From NCBI GenBank assembly GCA_949825065.1, contig OX463849.1, positions 6,324,001-6,388,000 of the forward strand: a stretch of 64,000 bases of DNA, written 5' to 3'. Below, piece after piece: positions 41,265 through 51,115 of the stretch. Origin of the DNA: Odontocerum albicorne. Lineage: Eukaryota; Arthropoda; Insecta; Trichoptera; Odontoceridae. The stretch's first letter is position 1, and every line of letters begins with the position of its first letter. The notes under the pieces were generated by a model, which was given only the letters and a program-made list of their open reading frames with translations, searched no databases and was not told the origin of the DNA. The position numbers were made by a program, and so were the translations under genes.

Positions 41265-42006
41265 TCAAATTAACTCCATTGTGTGAAATAAATCTATCAG
41301 GTGGTCGTAAATTGTCCGGATATAAACCACACCAAATTAACTCCATTATGTGAAATAAATCTATCAGGTGTTCGTAAATTGTCCGGATATAAACCACACC
41401 AAATTAACTCCATTATGTGAAATAAATCTATCAGGTAGTCGTAAATTGTCCGGATATAAACCATACCAAATTAACTCCATTATGTGAAATAAATCTATCA
41501 GGTGGTCGTAAATTGTCCGGATATAAACCACACCAAATTAACTCCATTATGTGAAATAAATCTATCAGGTGGTCGTAAATTGTCCGGATATAAACCACAC
41601 CAAATTAACTCCATTATGTGAAATAAATCTATCAGGTGGTCGTAAATTGTCCGGATATATACCACACCAAATTAACTCCATTATGTGAAATAAATCTATC
41701 AGGTGGTCGTAAATTGTCCGGATATAAACCACACCAAATTAACTCCATTATGTGAAATAAATCTATCAGGTGGTCGTAAATTGTCCGGATATATACCACA
41801 CCAAATTAACTCCATTATGTGAAATAAATCTATCAGGTGGTCGTAAATTGTCCGGATATAAACCACACCAAATTAACTCCATTATGTGAAATAAATCTAT
41901 CAGGTGGTCGTAAATTGTCCGGATATAAACCACACCAAATTAACTCCACTATGTGAAATAAATCTATCAGGTGGTCGTAAATTGTCCGGATATAAACCAC
42001 ACCAAA
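41265..42006. repeat. 67-bp tandem array, 11 copies
   Basis: TAACTCCATT recurs every 67 bases from 41,271 to 41,941. Unit: AATTAACTCCATTATGTG, AAATAAATCTATCAGGTGGT, CGTAAATTGTCCGGATATA, AACCACACCA. Copies are nearly identical. Minus-strand frames across it are periodic artefacts. Confidence 0.96.
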
Positions 42007-42213
42007 AACTATTATAGTGGTATATCGATCTCCGTGCAATACAAATATAATTTTGTTTTTCAAGTCTCATGAGCAATATGTCAAATATGTCGAATGTCAA
42101 AGCTGAAAAAGATACGAAAGAGCTGAACTATCAGCATCACGACGAACATGCGCCTAGTTAAGTATCCTTTCTTCGCAATATTCATTTATCTAACCCGAGA
42201 TGGTCCCGTAACG

Positions 42214-42636
42214 CAGTACTCCGCAACCGGTGTGCCGTGGCACACTGGTGTGCCGTGAGCCGGATACAGGTGTGCCGCGGTCAAATTCAATGTATTTGAC
42301 ATTTTACAATTTTTCATTATGTATTTAATACACAATGACAAATTATTTTTCATAATATTGTCTATTTTTCAAAATGTATTATAGAATAATTATTATAACT
42401 AAATAATTTTTCAATGGTCCCCCAGCGCCTGGTGCCAACTGTTAAAAACTGCGTAGTGTGCTTTGTACACACCATGGCCGCACCAAATTAGTCATAGACA
42501 AAGAAAAATGACCTTTATGCGCGTCGCTGAAGACTCATGCCTAATTTAATACCTATATATTTTAGCTTTTGGTGTGCCGCGGAATTCTAGGAAGAATTTT
42601 GGTGTGTCATAGGTGAGAAAAGGTTGCGGAGCACTG
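42214..42636. mobile_element. hAT-like MITE, 423 bp, with perfect 8-bp target duplication
   Basis: Termini CAGTACTCCGCAACC and GGTTGCGGAGCACTG are inverse with one mismatch. CCGTAACG flanks both sides (42,206-42,213 and 42,637-42,644). Subterminal GGTGTGCCGTGGCACAC and GGTGTGCCGCGG repeats lie in both halves. No coding capacity. The same array sequence without the element is at 42,823-42,840 (GATGGTCCCGTATCGTATAA). Confidence 0.95.
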
Positions 42637-43391
42637 CCGTAACGTATAATCAAGTGTTAACGTTCATGGTTTTGTACTTGCGTTTTTAATGTGTTATAAA
42701 AAAATGTTTTATTGTGCTAATTCGTATTTTTAAATGATTTTATTGTAAATATTAATACGACAAAAATGCGCCTAGTTAAGTCTCCTGTCTTCGCAATATT
42801 CATTTACCTGATTCGAGATGGTCCCGTATCGTATAATCACTCTATAATATTAATGGTTTTCATTTGCGTACTTGCGTTTTTAATGTGTTATTAAAATGGC
42901 TTTATTGTGCTGATTCGTATTTTTAAATGATTTTATTTTAAATATTAATACAACAAAAATGCGCCTAGTTAAGTCAGGTACATGAATATTTCAAAGACAG
43001 AAGACCTAACTAGGCGCATTCTCGAGTCAGGTACATGAATATTGCGAAGACAGGAGACCTAACTAGGCGCATTCTCGAGTCAGGTTCATGAATATTGCGA
43101 AAACCTAAATAGGCGCATTTTCGTCGTATTGATATTTAGAAGAAAACCATTTAAAAATACGAATCAGTACGATAAATAATTTTAATAACACATTAAAAAC
43201 GCAAAAACACAAATCAAAACCATGAATATTAACACTGTTGATTGTATGATACGGGATCATCTCAAATCAGATAAATGAATATTGCGAAGAAAGGAGACTT
43301 AACTAAGCGCATTTTCGTCGTGTTAATATTTACAAGAAAACTATTTAAAAATACGAATCACCACAATATAACAATTTAAATAACACATTAA

Positions 43392-44012
43392 CCCTTCTCT
43401 TACGGTGCTAAAATTGAAACGCGCGCTCCGGTGTTGGGTAGTGAGTACGCGATCAAAAATTAGCAATTTTAAATCGGAAAAATAAGAACATTCATAGATA
43501 ATCCCCTTAATTAATTATAATTGAAGTTAAAAATTATAATAATTGAGATTTATTTGCTGAAAACATAAAAAAAAAAAACATCTGGCAACACTCACGGAAC
43601 GAGCGAAGATCTAATCTATTTGCAAGTCCAGAAGATACTGCGACGCGGAGCGGTACCTCGGCGTGGCTTACGCTTGCGACGATTGAGACAATTGAGCTCC
43701 TCGCAATTCAGTGGAGTATGCAAGAGTGAGATGCGAATATAGTGTCCCGCTTCCCGCATACTCTTCACCTATCGTCAAGACGAGGCACTCGCAGCGTTTA
43801 AATGCGAATTTGTTTTCGATCTTTAAAAAACACCTACGATGTACTAGTAGTCGATAAATTCTGATTATTATTAATATTATTTTTTAAATCAATGCGTAAA
43901 TATATTATGGACGAATACCTAAAATCTTAACCTTGTATTTATTATATTTATAGAGATATATATGGTTATTAGAAGCAACGTGTAGAAGATACCCAACACA
44001 GGGAAGGAAAGG
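43392..44012. mobile_element. TTAA-flanked piggyBac-like non-autonomous element, 621 bp
   Basis: TTAA at 43,388-43,391 and 44,013-44,016 flank CCCTTCTCTTACGG and GGGAAGGAAAGG, imperfect inverted ends. The array's unoccupied units read CACATTAAAAACGC at this point (44,203 onward), so one TTAA became two on insertion, the piggyBac hallmark. The interior has a GC-rich, purine/pyrimidine-alternating middle and no gene. A related copy lies at 10,517. Confidence 0.8.
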
Positions 44013-44684
44013 TTAAAAACGCAAGTACACAAATCAAAACCATGAACATTATAGAGTGATTATGCGATACGGGACCATCTCGAGTCAGGTACATGAATAT
44101 TGCGAAGACAGGAGACCTAACTAGGCGCATTTTCGTCGTATTAATATTTACAAGAAAACCATTCAAAAATACGAATCACCACAATATAACAATTTAAATA
44201 ACACATTAAAAACGCAAGTACACAAATCAAAACCATGAACTTTATAGAGTGATTATGCGATACGGGACCATCTCGAGTCAGGTACATGAATATTGCGAAG
44301 ACAGGAGACCTAACTAGGCGCATTTTCGTCGTATTAATATTAACAAGAAAACCATTTAAAAATACGAATCAGCACAATATAACAATTTAAATAACACATT
44401 AAAAACGTAAGTACACAAATCAAAACCATGAACATTAACACGGTTGATTATACGATGCGGGACCATCTCGAGTCAGGTACATAAATATTGCGAAGACAGT
44501 TAAGTCTCCTTTCTTCACAATATTCATGTATCTGACTCGAAATGATCCCGTATCGTATAATTAAGTGTTAATTCATGGTTTTGATTTTAGTAATTGCGTT
44601 TTTAATGTGTTATTTAAATTGTTTTATTCTGCTGATTTGTATTTTTAAATGGTTTCGTTGTAAATATGAATACGACGAAAATGC

Positions 44685-45050
44685 GCCTAGTTAAGTCTGG
44701 CGCGGAGACACTGAGAGCGAGAGACGTAGAAGAGATGCATGTCAAATGTAGTGCTGGAGAAAGATGTTACGAATTACATAGACAGCAAGGGGAATTAACG
44801 CCTACATTCACGAAGAACTGAGAACCACCGACAGATTGTCGACAAAATACCTTCGACGAGTTCTCCAATCCTTCGGGCACATTGCTCGTGGCCAAGAATA
44901 CAGTATGGAGAGGTTCATGGTTATTGAAGGCGTGGAAGGACGACGTACAACAGGAAGAATGTCAATGCGCTGGACTGACCAAGTGAGACTGCCCTTAACA
45001 ACTGCCCTTTGAGCCGCGGAGTGCAGGGATGAATGCAGAGCAGCCGACAA
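44685..45050 (+). pseudogene. LINE-A2 C-terminal fragment with internal deletion
   Basis: MRLVKS is joined directly to GAETLRARDVEEMH, so about the FAIFMY part is missing; later frames give RINAYIHEELRTTDRLSTKY, LRRVLQSFGHIARGQE, YSMERFMVIEGVEGRRTT and RMSMRWTDQVRLPLTTAL in turn, colinear with 28,255-28,985. Borders the array and may be its source. Confidence 0.75.
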
Positions 45051-45424
45051 TTTTTTCCTCGCATTCTGATATTCTGGTTGTATTTTTTATTTGGATCACA
45101 AATGTATATTTTTTTTCTATTTAATTATTTGCTCTAGATGACTACTTTTAACCTCTTCAGACCTGGCGTCCATTATAATGGGCACATAGTTTATATGCAC
45201 TGTGTAAACAACTTTGTGGTATGTTTTAGTTCCCAGTAATAATAAATTAAATGTAGGATACTGTTTTATCGACTTTGAACGTTTTGGGTGCCATCAATCT
45301 AAATTAATACCACATAATGCTGCATTGTGTCAATAATACATAAAACACTCACAATCAAGAACATTTAAAAAAAAATCTTAGAATGGATTCAGATCTGAAA
45401 ATGTCATCCTACGTGACGGATAGC
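45051..45424. other. No gene recognised
   Basis: AT-rich, no open frame. Confidence 0.45.
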
Positions 45425-45660
45425 TGTATTATTTTTAAATAAATAAATAATAGGTTTATTGATAGCAACATAGTATGTACAGATTATATTTAAATAACAC
45501 TTCTAAAACACATAAATTACAGATAATACATTAAATACAGAAGCTATCAAAAGGTCTGGGGTCATCTAATAGCATCCCCTCGGCCAAGATACACCCCACC
45601 AATATAGGGCGAACCCAGCCACGGGGACACCAGATGTTTTTCAGCCCACACCCTGTATAT
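45425..45660 (-). mobile_element. 5'-truncated non-LTR 3' UTR
   Basis: An (AAAT)n tail in minus orientation (TAAATAAATAAATAATAGG at 45,438) follows a compact 3' UTR (GGGTTCGCCCTATATTGGTG, GGGTGTATCTTGGCCGAGGG on the minus strand). Tail type suggests a Jockey or CR1 clade element; the coding part is absent. Confidence 0.5.
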
Positions 45661-45789
45661 CATATGCACCCACACATTGTAGTTTATATGCCTTAAAACC
45701 ACCTTATCATTAATTGTATTAGCAGTTAACCTTATTACCTAATTTAATACACACAATGTTCGAAGATTTTCACGACAGTTTCCTATAAG

Positions 45790-45905
45790 TTGAAATGTTC
45801 TTCGGAGTTGTTGTCGTGTTGAGTTGGCTTAACACAGCAACAACTCTTTTGTCATAATAATTTAACTGTTACCGTGTTGAGTTGGTTAAGTCAACACAAG
45901 CTGTT
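45790..45905. repeat. Hairpin repeat related to the 7.5-kb hammerhead flank
   Basis: CGGAGTTGTTGTCGTGTTGA also occurs (one difference) at 7462. GTTGTTGTCGTGTT is followed by AACACAGCAACAAC, forming a hairpin of about 13 bp, and CCGTGTTGAGTTGG repeats downstream. No CTGANGA/GAAA core here. Confidence 0.55.
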
Positions 45906-45964
45906 CACTAGTGAGATAGATCATAAACATTTCTGTTTTGATTTTTTTGTGAATTGAGAAAATA

Positions 45965-46450
45965 AATATATTATTTATTTATTTAACACATCATTGTAAA
46001 CCAATCCGGTGGGCATATTGCCAGTTAGCAATCTTTTTCATACTATTAAGAAAAAAAATAAAGAAGTTACATGAATGCAAAAATATTCCATTGAAATTTA
46101 TAACGTTTAATAAACATAGTATAAATGCAAGTGAGATATCAAAACTCAGGAATAAAACATGTTACATTACTAACTTGAAATTAAGAGTTTTTTCAGTTGC
46201 TTTTTAAATCATGCCAATGGCGCAGCGAGTGTAACATTGATTTGTAACTTGTTCCAAAGTCTCACTGCAAAGACAATTAAGAATCTCTATGATAGGTCTA
46301 TGATAGGAAAAATGTTGAATATTTTCGGCGAGATAAAAGAAGGCGGCGTGTCAGTTAAGGATGTTATACAATAGTAACAGTATGTGAATTTCGCATATAT
46401 TTCATACGTTCAAACCTGTTCAGCTCTCTCTGGTATGAAGTGATGTAATC
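45965..46450 (-). pseudogene. LINE-C 3' half, decayed
   Basis: Tail at 45,965-46,040 (GGTGGGCATATTGCCAGTTA, GCAATCTTTTTCATACTATT), ORF end (AGAGTTTTTTCAGTTGCTTT, TTAAATCATGCCAATGGC) near 46,190 and RT-distal sequence to about 46,450. Lacks part of the 3' UTR. Confidence 0.7.
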
Positions 46451-46487
46451 GTACTTTTCAGTTAAAAATTAAATATTTGACAAAAAA

Positions 46488-46757
46488 TCAATATATCAAA
46501 GTCGACACTGGCACATTTCTAGGCATTTTAATTTTTGAGAAAGTCATAACTAAAGCAGTCAAATTCTTCACCAAGTTTATCATTGACTTTGTTTTCTCGG
46601 CAGGGCTTACTGTTTCCTCATCATTCTTGCACGTATAAAACATACTTTCTGAAATTTGATCTTTCTCCACAGGCAATCTGTATAATATTTCTAATCTAGT
46701 TTCTTTTTTGGAAAAATACGTCCATTTGGCGTGTAAATACGGGAGGATTCTTTCTCG
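46488..46757 (-). CDS. Candidate host exon, unknown protein (89 aa)
   Basis: Minus-strand frame opens after GTCCCTCGCTCACGTAG, a pyrimidine-rich acceptor-like sequence ending AG at 46,758, and stops with TGA at 46,488. Segments: RERILPYLHAKWTYFSKKET, RLEILYRLPVEKDQISESMF, TCKNDEETVSPAEKTKSMIN, LVKNLTALVMTFSKIK. The sequence is complex, without repeats, and unlike the TE families here. I do not recognise it. If real, it is a last exon; a LINE-C copy starts about 40 bp downstream, which may have truncated its 3' UTR. The opposite-strand frame 46,708-46,905 is a weaker alternative. Confidence 0.4.
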   Translation of the reverse strand, partial: RERILPYLHAKWTYFSKKETRLEILYRLPVEKDQISESMFYTCKNDEETVSPAEKTKSMINLVKNLTALVMTFSKIKMPRNVPVSTLIY

Positions 46758-46759
46758 CT

Positions 46760-47280
46760 ACGTGAGCGAGGGACACCTAGATTTTGAGAAAAGAAATGTC
46801 ACAAATGTGGGCGATATATTATTTGATCTCCCCAGTATTATGATGTTGTCACGTTCTGCGAGAATCTTAGACACATTTTCTCGGCTCTCCGAGAATATTT
46901 TATGAAGTGAATCCCGTCGGGAAATATGAAAATCAAGAGGCGATGAAAATCACATGTGGAATATTTATTCATTCCCTTTATTTCTCGAGACGGTTAGGCT
47001 TTTTTTCTCTAGTTTAAAAATGTGGTAATCGACGATGAAATACGGTTGCTAATGTCATTTTTGACAAAAATTCTAGCTCCGTGAAAACTGTGAAGAAATA
47101 AAATAAAACTCATAAACATACAGAAAGTTACTGTTATAAAATTTTATAATAAATAACTTTCACTGAATCGGTTTACCTTGATAATAGTGTATTCTGTGAA
47201 CTATCACAAAATCGGCATTTCATTTTTTTGTTTTAAATGTATTTTATCAGTTGAAAGATTGTTATCTAGTTATAAACTAG
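46760..47280. other. No gene recognised
   Basis: Possible intron upstream of the candidate exon; no other exon identified. Confidence 0.35.
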
Positions 47281-47385
47281 TACAGTACACGGCGGTAACT
47301 AATACACATCGGGCTTAAGAAAGAGACTGTTGGCCATAATCGGCTAATTTCGGCTTTGTAGAGCGTCGTCGCTTTGTAAAGAACG
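47281..47385 (+). mobile_element. AGTAC-type MITE, one end
   Basis: AGTACACGGCGGTAACTAAT, ACACATCGGGCTTAAGAAAG, AGACTGTTGGCC, TTTGTAGAGCGTCGTC matches the TIR of the MITE at 15,570. The other half is missing, replaced by mariner sequence. Confidence 0.75.
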
Positions 47386-47705
47386 GTAATTTCGACCTGG
47401 AAGACATCGAGCGATCCGGACGACCAGTGGACTTCGATGAAGACCGCTTAAACCACATTAGTCATGAAGATCCCCTTTAAATTACCGTATAATTGGCTGA
47501 GCAGATGAATTGTAGTCACATGACTGTATACCGTCACCTTAAATCAATGGGAAAAGTCCAGAAGTTCGGCGCTTAGGTTCCACATGTTTTGAGTGAAAAC
47601 AACAAAAATCAACGTTCGACAATTTTTGCTGGTTTGCTCACGCGTCATCGAGCTACGCATGGCCACAAGCAAAGTTTTCATTACCGCATCATTACTGGTG
47701 ATGAA
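47386..47705 (+). pseudogene. Mariner transposase fragment (Mos1/cecropia-like)
   Basis: Plus frame: KNGNFDLEDIERSGRPVDFD, EDRLNHISHEDPL, stop, LAEQMNCSHMTVYRHLKSMG, KVQKFGA-stop, VPHVLSENNKNQRSTI, THGHKQSFHYRIITGDE. This is the region from the HTH through the first catalytic D (TGDE). Contains stops and an altered frame; ends at a degenerate GGTGATGAAGAAAAAAATGG stretch. Confidence 0.85.
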
Positions 47706-47744
47706 AAATCGTTTGAAAATGGTGATGAAGAAAAAAATGGTGAT

Positions 47745-48010
47745 GAAAAATGTTTGAAGAGGATCTTCATGAATAATATGGTTTAAGCGGTCTTCATCGA
47801 AGTCCACTGATCGTCCGGAACGCTCCATGTCTTCCAGATCGAAATTACCGTCTTTGAAACGCAAAAACCATCCACGAGCTGTCCTTTTATTCATAGCATC
47901 ATCACCGTACACTTCGCAAATATTGCGAGCAGCTTTATTCCTTCGATTGAACGCGAACAGAATGAGGTGTCGAAAATGCTCACTGTCTTCGACTTAGCAT
48001 TCCATTTTGA
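47745..48010 (-). pseudogene. Mariner transposase N-terminus, inverted relative to neighbour
   Basis: From ATGGAATGC (48,009) on the minus strand: stop, EDSEHFRHLILFAFNRRNK, AARNICEVYGDDAMNKRTAR, GWFLRFKDGNFDLEDMERSG, RSVDFDEDRLNHIIHEDPL. The last 80 bp are the inverse of 47,390-47,470. So two copies of one family lie tail to tail with about 290 bp between matching segments. Confidence 0.85.
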
Positions 48011-48169
48011 AGGTTTGTAATCAAATAAAATGATGTATGTAACGTAAAAGCAAACACAATATCTTGTAGAGCAGAAAATTTTCTTTCGAATTACGTTTAA
48101 CCTTAACCATTTTGTTTTACTTTTGGTGCTCATTTTTAAATTGGAAAAAAACGGACACAACTTATATTA

Positions 48170-48490
48170 ACACCTAATAATTCTACTTCTTCTCAACTTT
48201 TCTCTCCACGCTGGAGGTTGGCAATCGTCATGGCTTTTTGAACTTTGTCGGTAGCTACTCAGAACAATTTCATAGTGTAACAGTGAAAGCACTATCTTAC
48301 GTTTTTCAGACAGGAGGTTGTGCTTTTTCCTGCACTTTGTTTTCATAATGTCTTCCCCTGCAATATATATGACTAAGATGATTTCATATTTATTTCCTTT
48401 CATAAAAGATCCAAAATATTGCAATTTTCTCTTAATGTGAGTATCTCTTTGATTTTTTTCATACATTTGAAGACCTCGTCGTTGCATGCT
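48170..48490 (-). pseudogene. RTE-like LINE 3' end
   Basis: Minus frame: RKLQYFGSFMKGNKYEIILV then, in shifting phases, basic residues and SSKSHDDCQPPAWREKLRRS near the end, with AGAAGTAGAATT at the tail. The pattern K..YLGH.LRG..Y.. matches the LINE-A C-terminus. Confidence 0.55.
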
Positions 48491-48648
48491 TTGTTAACCC
48501 AGGAAATTGAAATCACAGTGGAACAAAAGTCTTAATTACCTTTAACTTCATTACAAGAAAGCCTGATTGGTAATAAAATGCAATAAATAGAACGGAAGTA
48601 TTTTTCTATTTTGAACTTGATGACGTAGACGTGCCTTATTAGTGCGTC

Positions 48649-49168
48649 TGTACGACACCGGTTTAAATACTGTATCATAGTGGATGGCTGCTGCGCAATT
48701 CTCGGAGAATTCGGTTCACTTTCAAAGGCGTAGATCGGTGAAAAGTTAGCGGGGTGAAGAGATTCCTCTTAGGCAGGTACTAGATGATCGCAAGTATGAT
48801 AAAACACAGTAGGCAGAGTGAACTGAGAAGTGGTTTTATTTGGTTTTGACCCTTCTTATGAACGGCCGATCGCTCATCGCTCATCGCCATTTTCCGCCAC
48901 TGCCTACGCTCACACCTCACAAAATACTACAATTTTCGGGACTTTTGCGCAATGCAGAGACCATCCGGCCAGCGATATAACATAGTCTCACGATGACCGT
49001 CCATAAGTCTCATTTCCGTTGCGCTCGCAACGCAGCGCGGACTCAAACAAACATAAAAATACATACAAAAACCAAACAAATATCAAATTATAACTAAATA
49101 TCTACACATATTAAACAATTAAGAAACTAATCCTAATATGTTTTATGATGACGCATACGTCCGATACA
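48649..49168 (+). mobile_element. Solo LTR, copy 2, perfect 5-bp target duplication
   Basis: TGTACGACACC...CGTCCGATACA, 520 bp, with GCGTC on both sides (48,644-48,648; 49,169-49,173). Shares GGATGGCTGCTGCGCAATTC, GAAGAGATTCCTCTTAGGCA, GGTTTTGACCCTTCTTATG, GCGCTCGCAACGCAGCGCGG with the other copies. TG...CA ends and 5-bp duplication fit Ty3/Gypsy, BEL or Copia LTRs; superfamily cannot be told. Confidence 0.93.
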
Positions 49169-49173
49169 GCGTC

Positions 49174-49639
49174 GTAGATATTAAAATTACATTTCTAGGA
49201 TTTTTTAATCAGTGTTTAACAATATTCGTCAGTATCCTTTAGTATATTTCGTCCAAATAACAATTTATAAGTTTTTATAATGGATTATAAAAAGTTTAAA
49301 TATCTTTTCTCAAAGGAATTAATGTTTAATGTCGTTTATCTCCGATTTATACGTTATGTCACGATGAAATAAATAAAAATAGGAAGGAACAAACTACAAG
49401 TATGTTATAAATTGACATGAGAAGTGAACATTACAACATTCAAGTGTCACCTTTTCAATAAGGCTGACTGCTCAGTGCTTAGACTTGAAATGTTCAATAT
49501 CCTTGTGTAGAACCTTTGAATGTTCAACGGCTCGTGTATATTGTTTGCTGACCTTTTCAACCGAGAATCGCAACCCTTAAAATACTTTCTTTTTCTATTT
49601 TCGAATGGTCTTTTTTCGATATTCTTAATTTGATTTCGT
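49174..49639. other. No gene recognised
   Basis: Contains a loose repeat of CATTCAAGTGTCACC and TTGAATGTTCAACGG segments but no open frame. Confidence 0.4.
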
Positions 49640-49790
49640 TAAAGTTCGTATTCTCTTGGTAAGTTTTCTGCGGCTTTCTTACCAAATTTGATTTTATGAC
49701 CAAATGCAGATATAGGAAAGTATATATCACAATTTAATGTATGCGACCATTACTTTTCTTTCTTTACACTCAACCTTTATTTATCTATTA
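49640..49790 (+). repeat. Dispersed repeat with conserved hairpin, copy 3
   Basis: TTGGTAAG, loop TTTTCTGCGGCTTT, CTTACCAA at 49,657-49,688: a perfect 8-bp stem whose sequence differs from copy 1 by paired changes. ACCAAATGCAGATATAGG and TTTACACTCAACCTTT downstream also match copy 1's ATGCAAATGCGGGG and CTACACTCAACACC. Confidence 0.65.
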
Positions 49791-49969
49791 TGTAATACTT
49801 TTGATTTGTTCATAATAGAGGATTTGAGCCCCGAATTGGACCCTCAAAATAGGGTAAACAGAGAGAACAGAGTGATAATCTTCTCTATTGACATACCTCT
49901 ACAGTTCGGGAAAATTCTTACATTTCCATTGATTTCTTTTGTGGATAACCATCCGGTCTTTCAATCCGG

Positions 49970-50220
49970 CTATAGTATATTTACAAGATAAAGCTATTGC
50001 ATATTTACAATATGCAGCTATTTTGTATTTACAAGATCCAGCTTTTGTATATTTACAAGATCCAGCTATTTCATATTTACAAGATCCAGCTATTGTATAT
50101 TTACAAGATCCAGCTATTGTATATTTACAAGATCCAGCTATTGCATATTTACAAGATCAAGCTATTGCATATTTACAAGATCCAGCTATTGTATTATATA
50201 TTTACAAGATCCAGATTTGT
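49970..50220. repeat. 24-bp minisatellite, about 10 copies
   Basis: Unit TATTTACAAGATCCAGCTAT, TGTA repeats every 24 bases with small variants. Because 24 is a multiple of three, two plus frames stay open (YLQDPAIV and YKIQLLYI repeats); these are treated as artefacts. Confidence 0.93.
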
Positions 50221-50279
50221 ATATTTTTCTCATTTTTTTATAAATTCACATAATTTATTTAGTTTTAAAAATAATTAGA

Positions 50280-50460
50280 AACAAATTTTTCGCTAAGCCC
50301 ATTTTATTTTAGACAAAGAGAACACACTTTCTATTTACGCACATATCGCTTACCTGGCCCACATCCATACATCTCATCTCTTCTGTTCCTCAAACTTCTT
50401 ACCTTCACCTCAGTTAAAGTTTCTCCAATTATCTCATTTCACTCTTATGTCTGGTTCTAT
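50280..50460 (-). pseudogene. LINE-B 3' end fragment
   Basis: Antisense CATCCATACATCTCATCTCT, TCTGTTCCTCAAACTTCTTA follows the same order as 15,920-15,990 in LINE-B. Weak, because similarity is spread over short stretches. Confidence 0.4.
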
Positions 50461-50654
50461 CATTTCATATTTCTTTCATTTATTTCATACATAAGTATAT
50501 ATTTATAAGTTATTTATTAATTTAAATTACCGCATCCTTTAAAAACTCTAATTTTTATTACAAAAATTTTACGAAAACTAAAAAAACATAATTTAAGGGA
50601 ATCAACCAAACCTTAACACACATTTTATTTTAAAGAAAATAAATGCAACAAAAA

Positions 50655-50905
50655 TGAAAAATGTTGAAATTTTCTGTGAGGTCCAAGATGTGGTCAGATG
50701 GGGACGACAGCGTCGACGATACTGGTACCAACATGTACAGAGAATTAATTCCACAAGAATTCCATACATAGCTCTGCATGGGGTGCCGGATGGACGGCGT
50801 CCACCAGGGAGACCCCCGAAACGATGGAGAGATAGCTGGAGCTCAGCATCACAGGACAATCCTGCAGTAACAGACTCTTGAGTCTATGGAAAGTCTAAGA
50901 AGAAG
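50655..50905 (+). pseudogene. Non-LTR retrotransposon C-terminus
   Basis: Frame: FCEVQDVVRWGRQRRRYWYQ, HVQRINSTRIPYIALHGVPD, GRRPPGRPPKRWRDSWSSAS, then a stop at 50,879 and AAGAAGAAGAAG at 50,899. GRP.KRWRD preceded by a W...HV.R.....P segment is typical of RTE/CR1-type LINE C-termini. The frame of 75 codons is intact, so this copy is fairly young. The tail resembles that of LINE-A. Confidence 0.8.
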
Positions 50906-51115
50906 AAGTTGAAATTGTGCACGGAATCTAAACGGAAAAACTTTTATGTATTAAAGATTTATACAAAACATATATAAATTGTTACAAGCATAATAAATTT
51001 AAAAAAAAAGTCAGACTTTAAAATAAGAAACTTTTTTCAATTCATAACGATTACATTTTAAAATAAACGTAAACCATAAATGAAAAATAAATTAAAAACT
51101 TTTCTACATGGAATG

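Larger units (their letters stand above)
42120..44684. repeat. LINE-A2-derived array of about 190-bp units in both orientations
   Basis: Each unit carries ATGCGCCTAGTTAAGTC, TTCGCAATATTCAT (encoding MRLV.SPVFAIFMY of LINE-A2 in one sense) plus GGTCCCGTATCGTATAATCA, CATGGTTTTGATTTG and a TTTAAATGGTTTT segment. Plus-oriented copies at 42,150, 42,767 and 44,680; minus-oriented copies around 43,005, 43,065, 43,110, 43,300, 44,115 and 44,310 with a period near 190. Orientation flips near 42,975 and 44,500 within the sequence itself. Two mobile elements are nested inside. Confidence 0.85.

Noticed and set aside
41833..42100. Minus-strand repeat protein (FHIVELIWCGLYP units)
   Set aside because: Produced by the 67-bp array; two phases alternate between copies because 67 is not a multiple of three.
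49939..50253. Repeat protein with YLQDPAIV units
   Set aside because: 24-bp minisatellite open in two plus phases at once; no start context or upstream signal.
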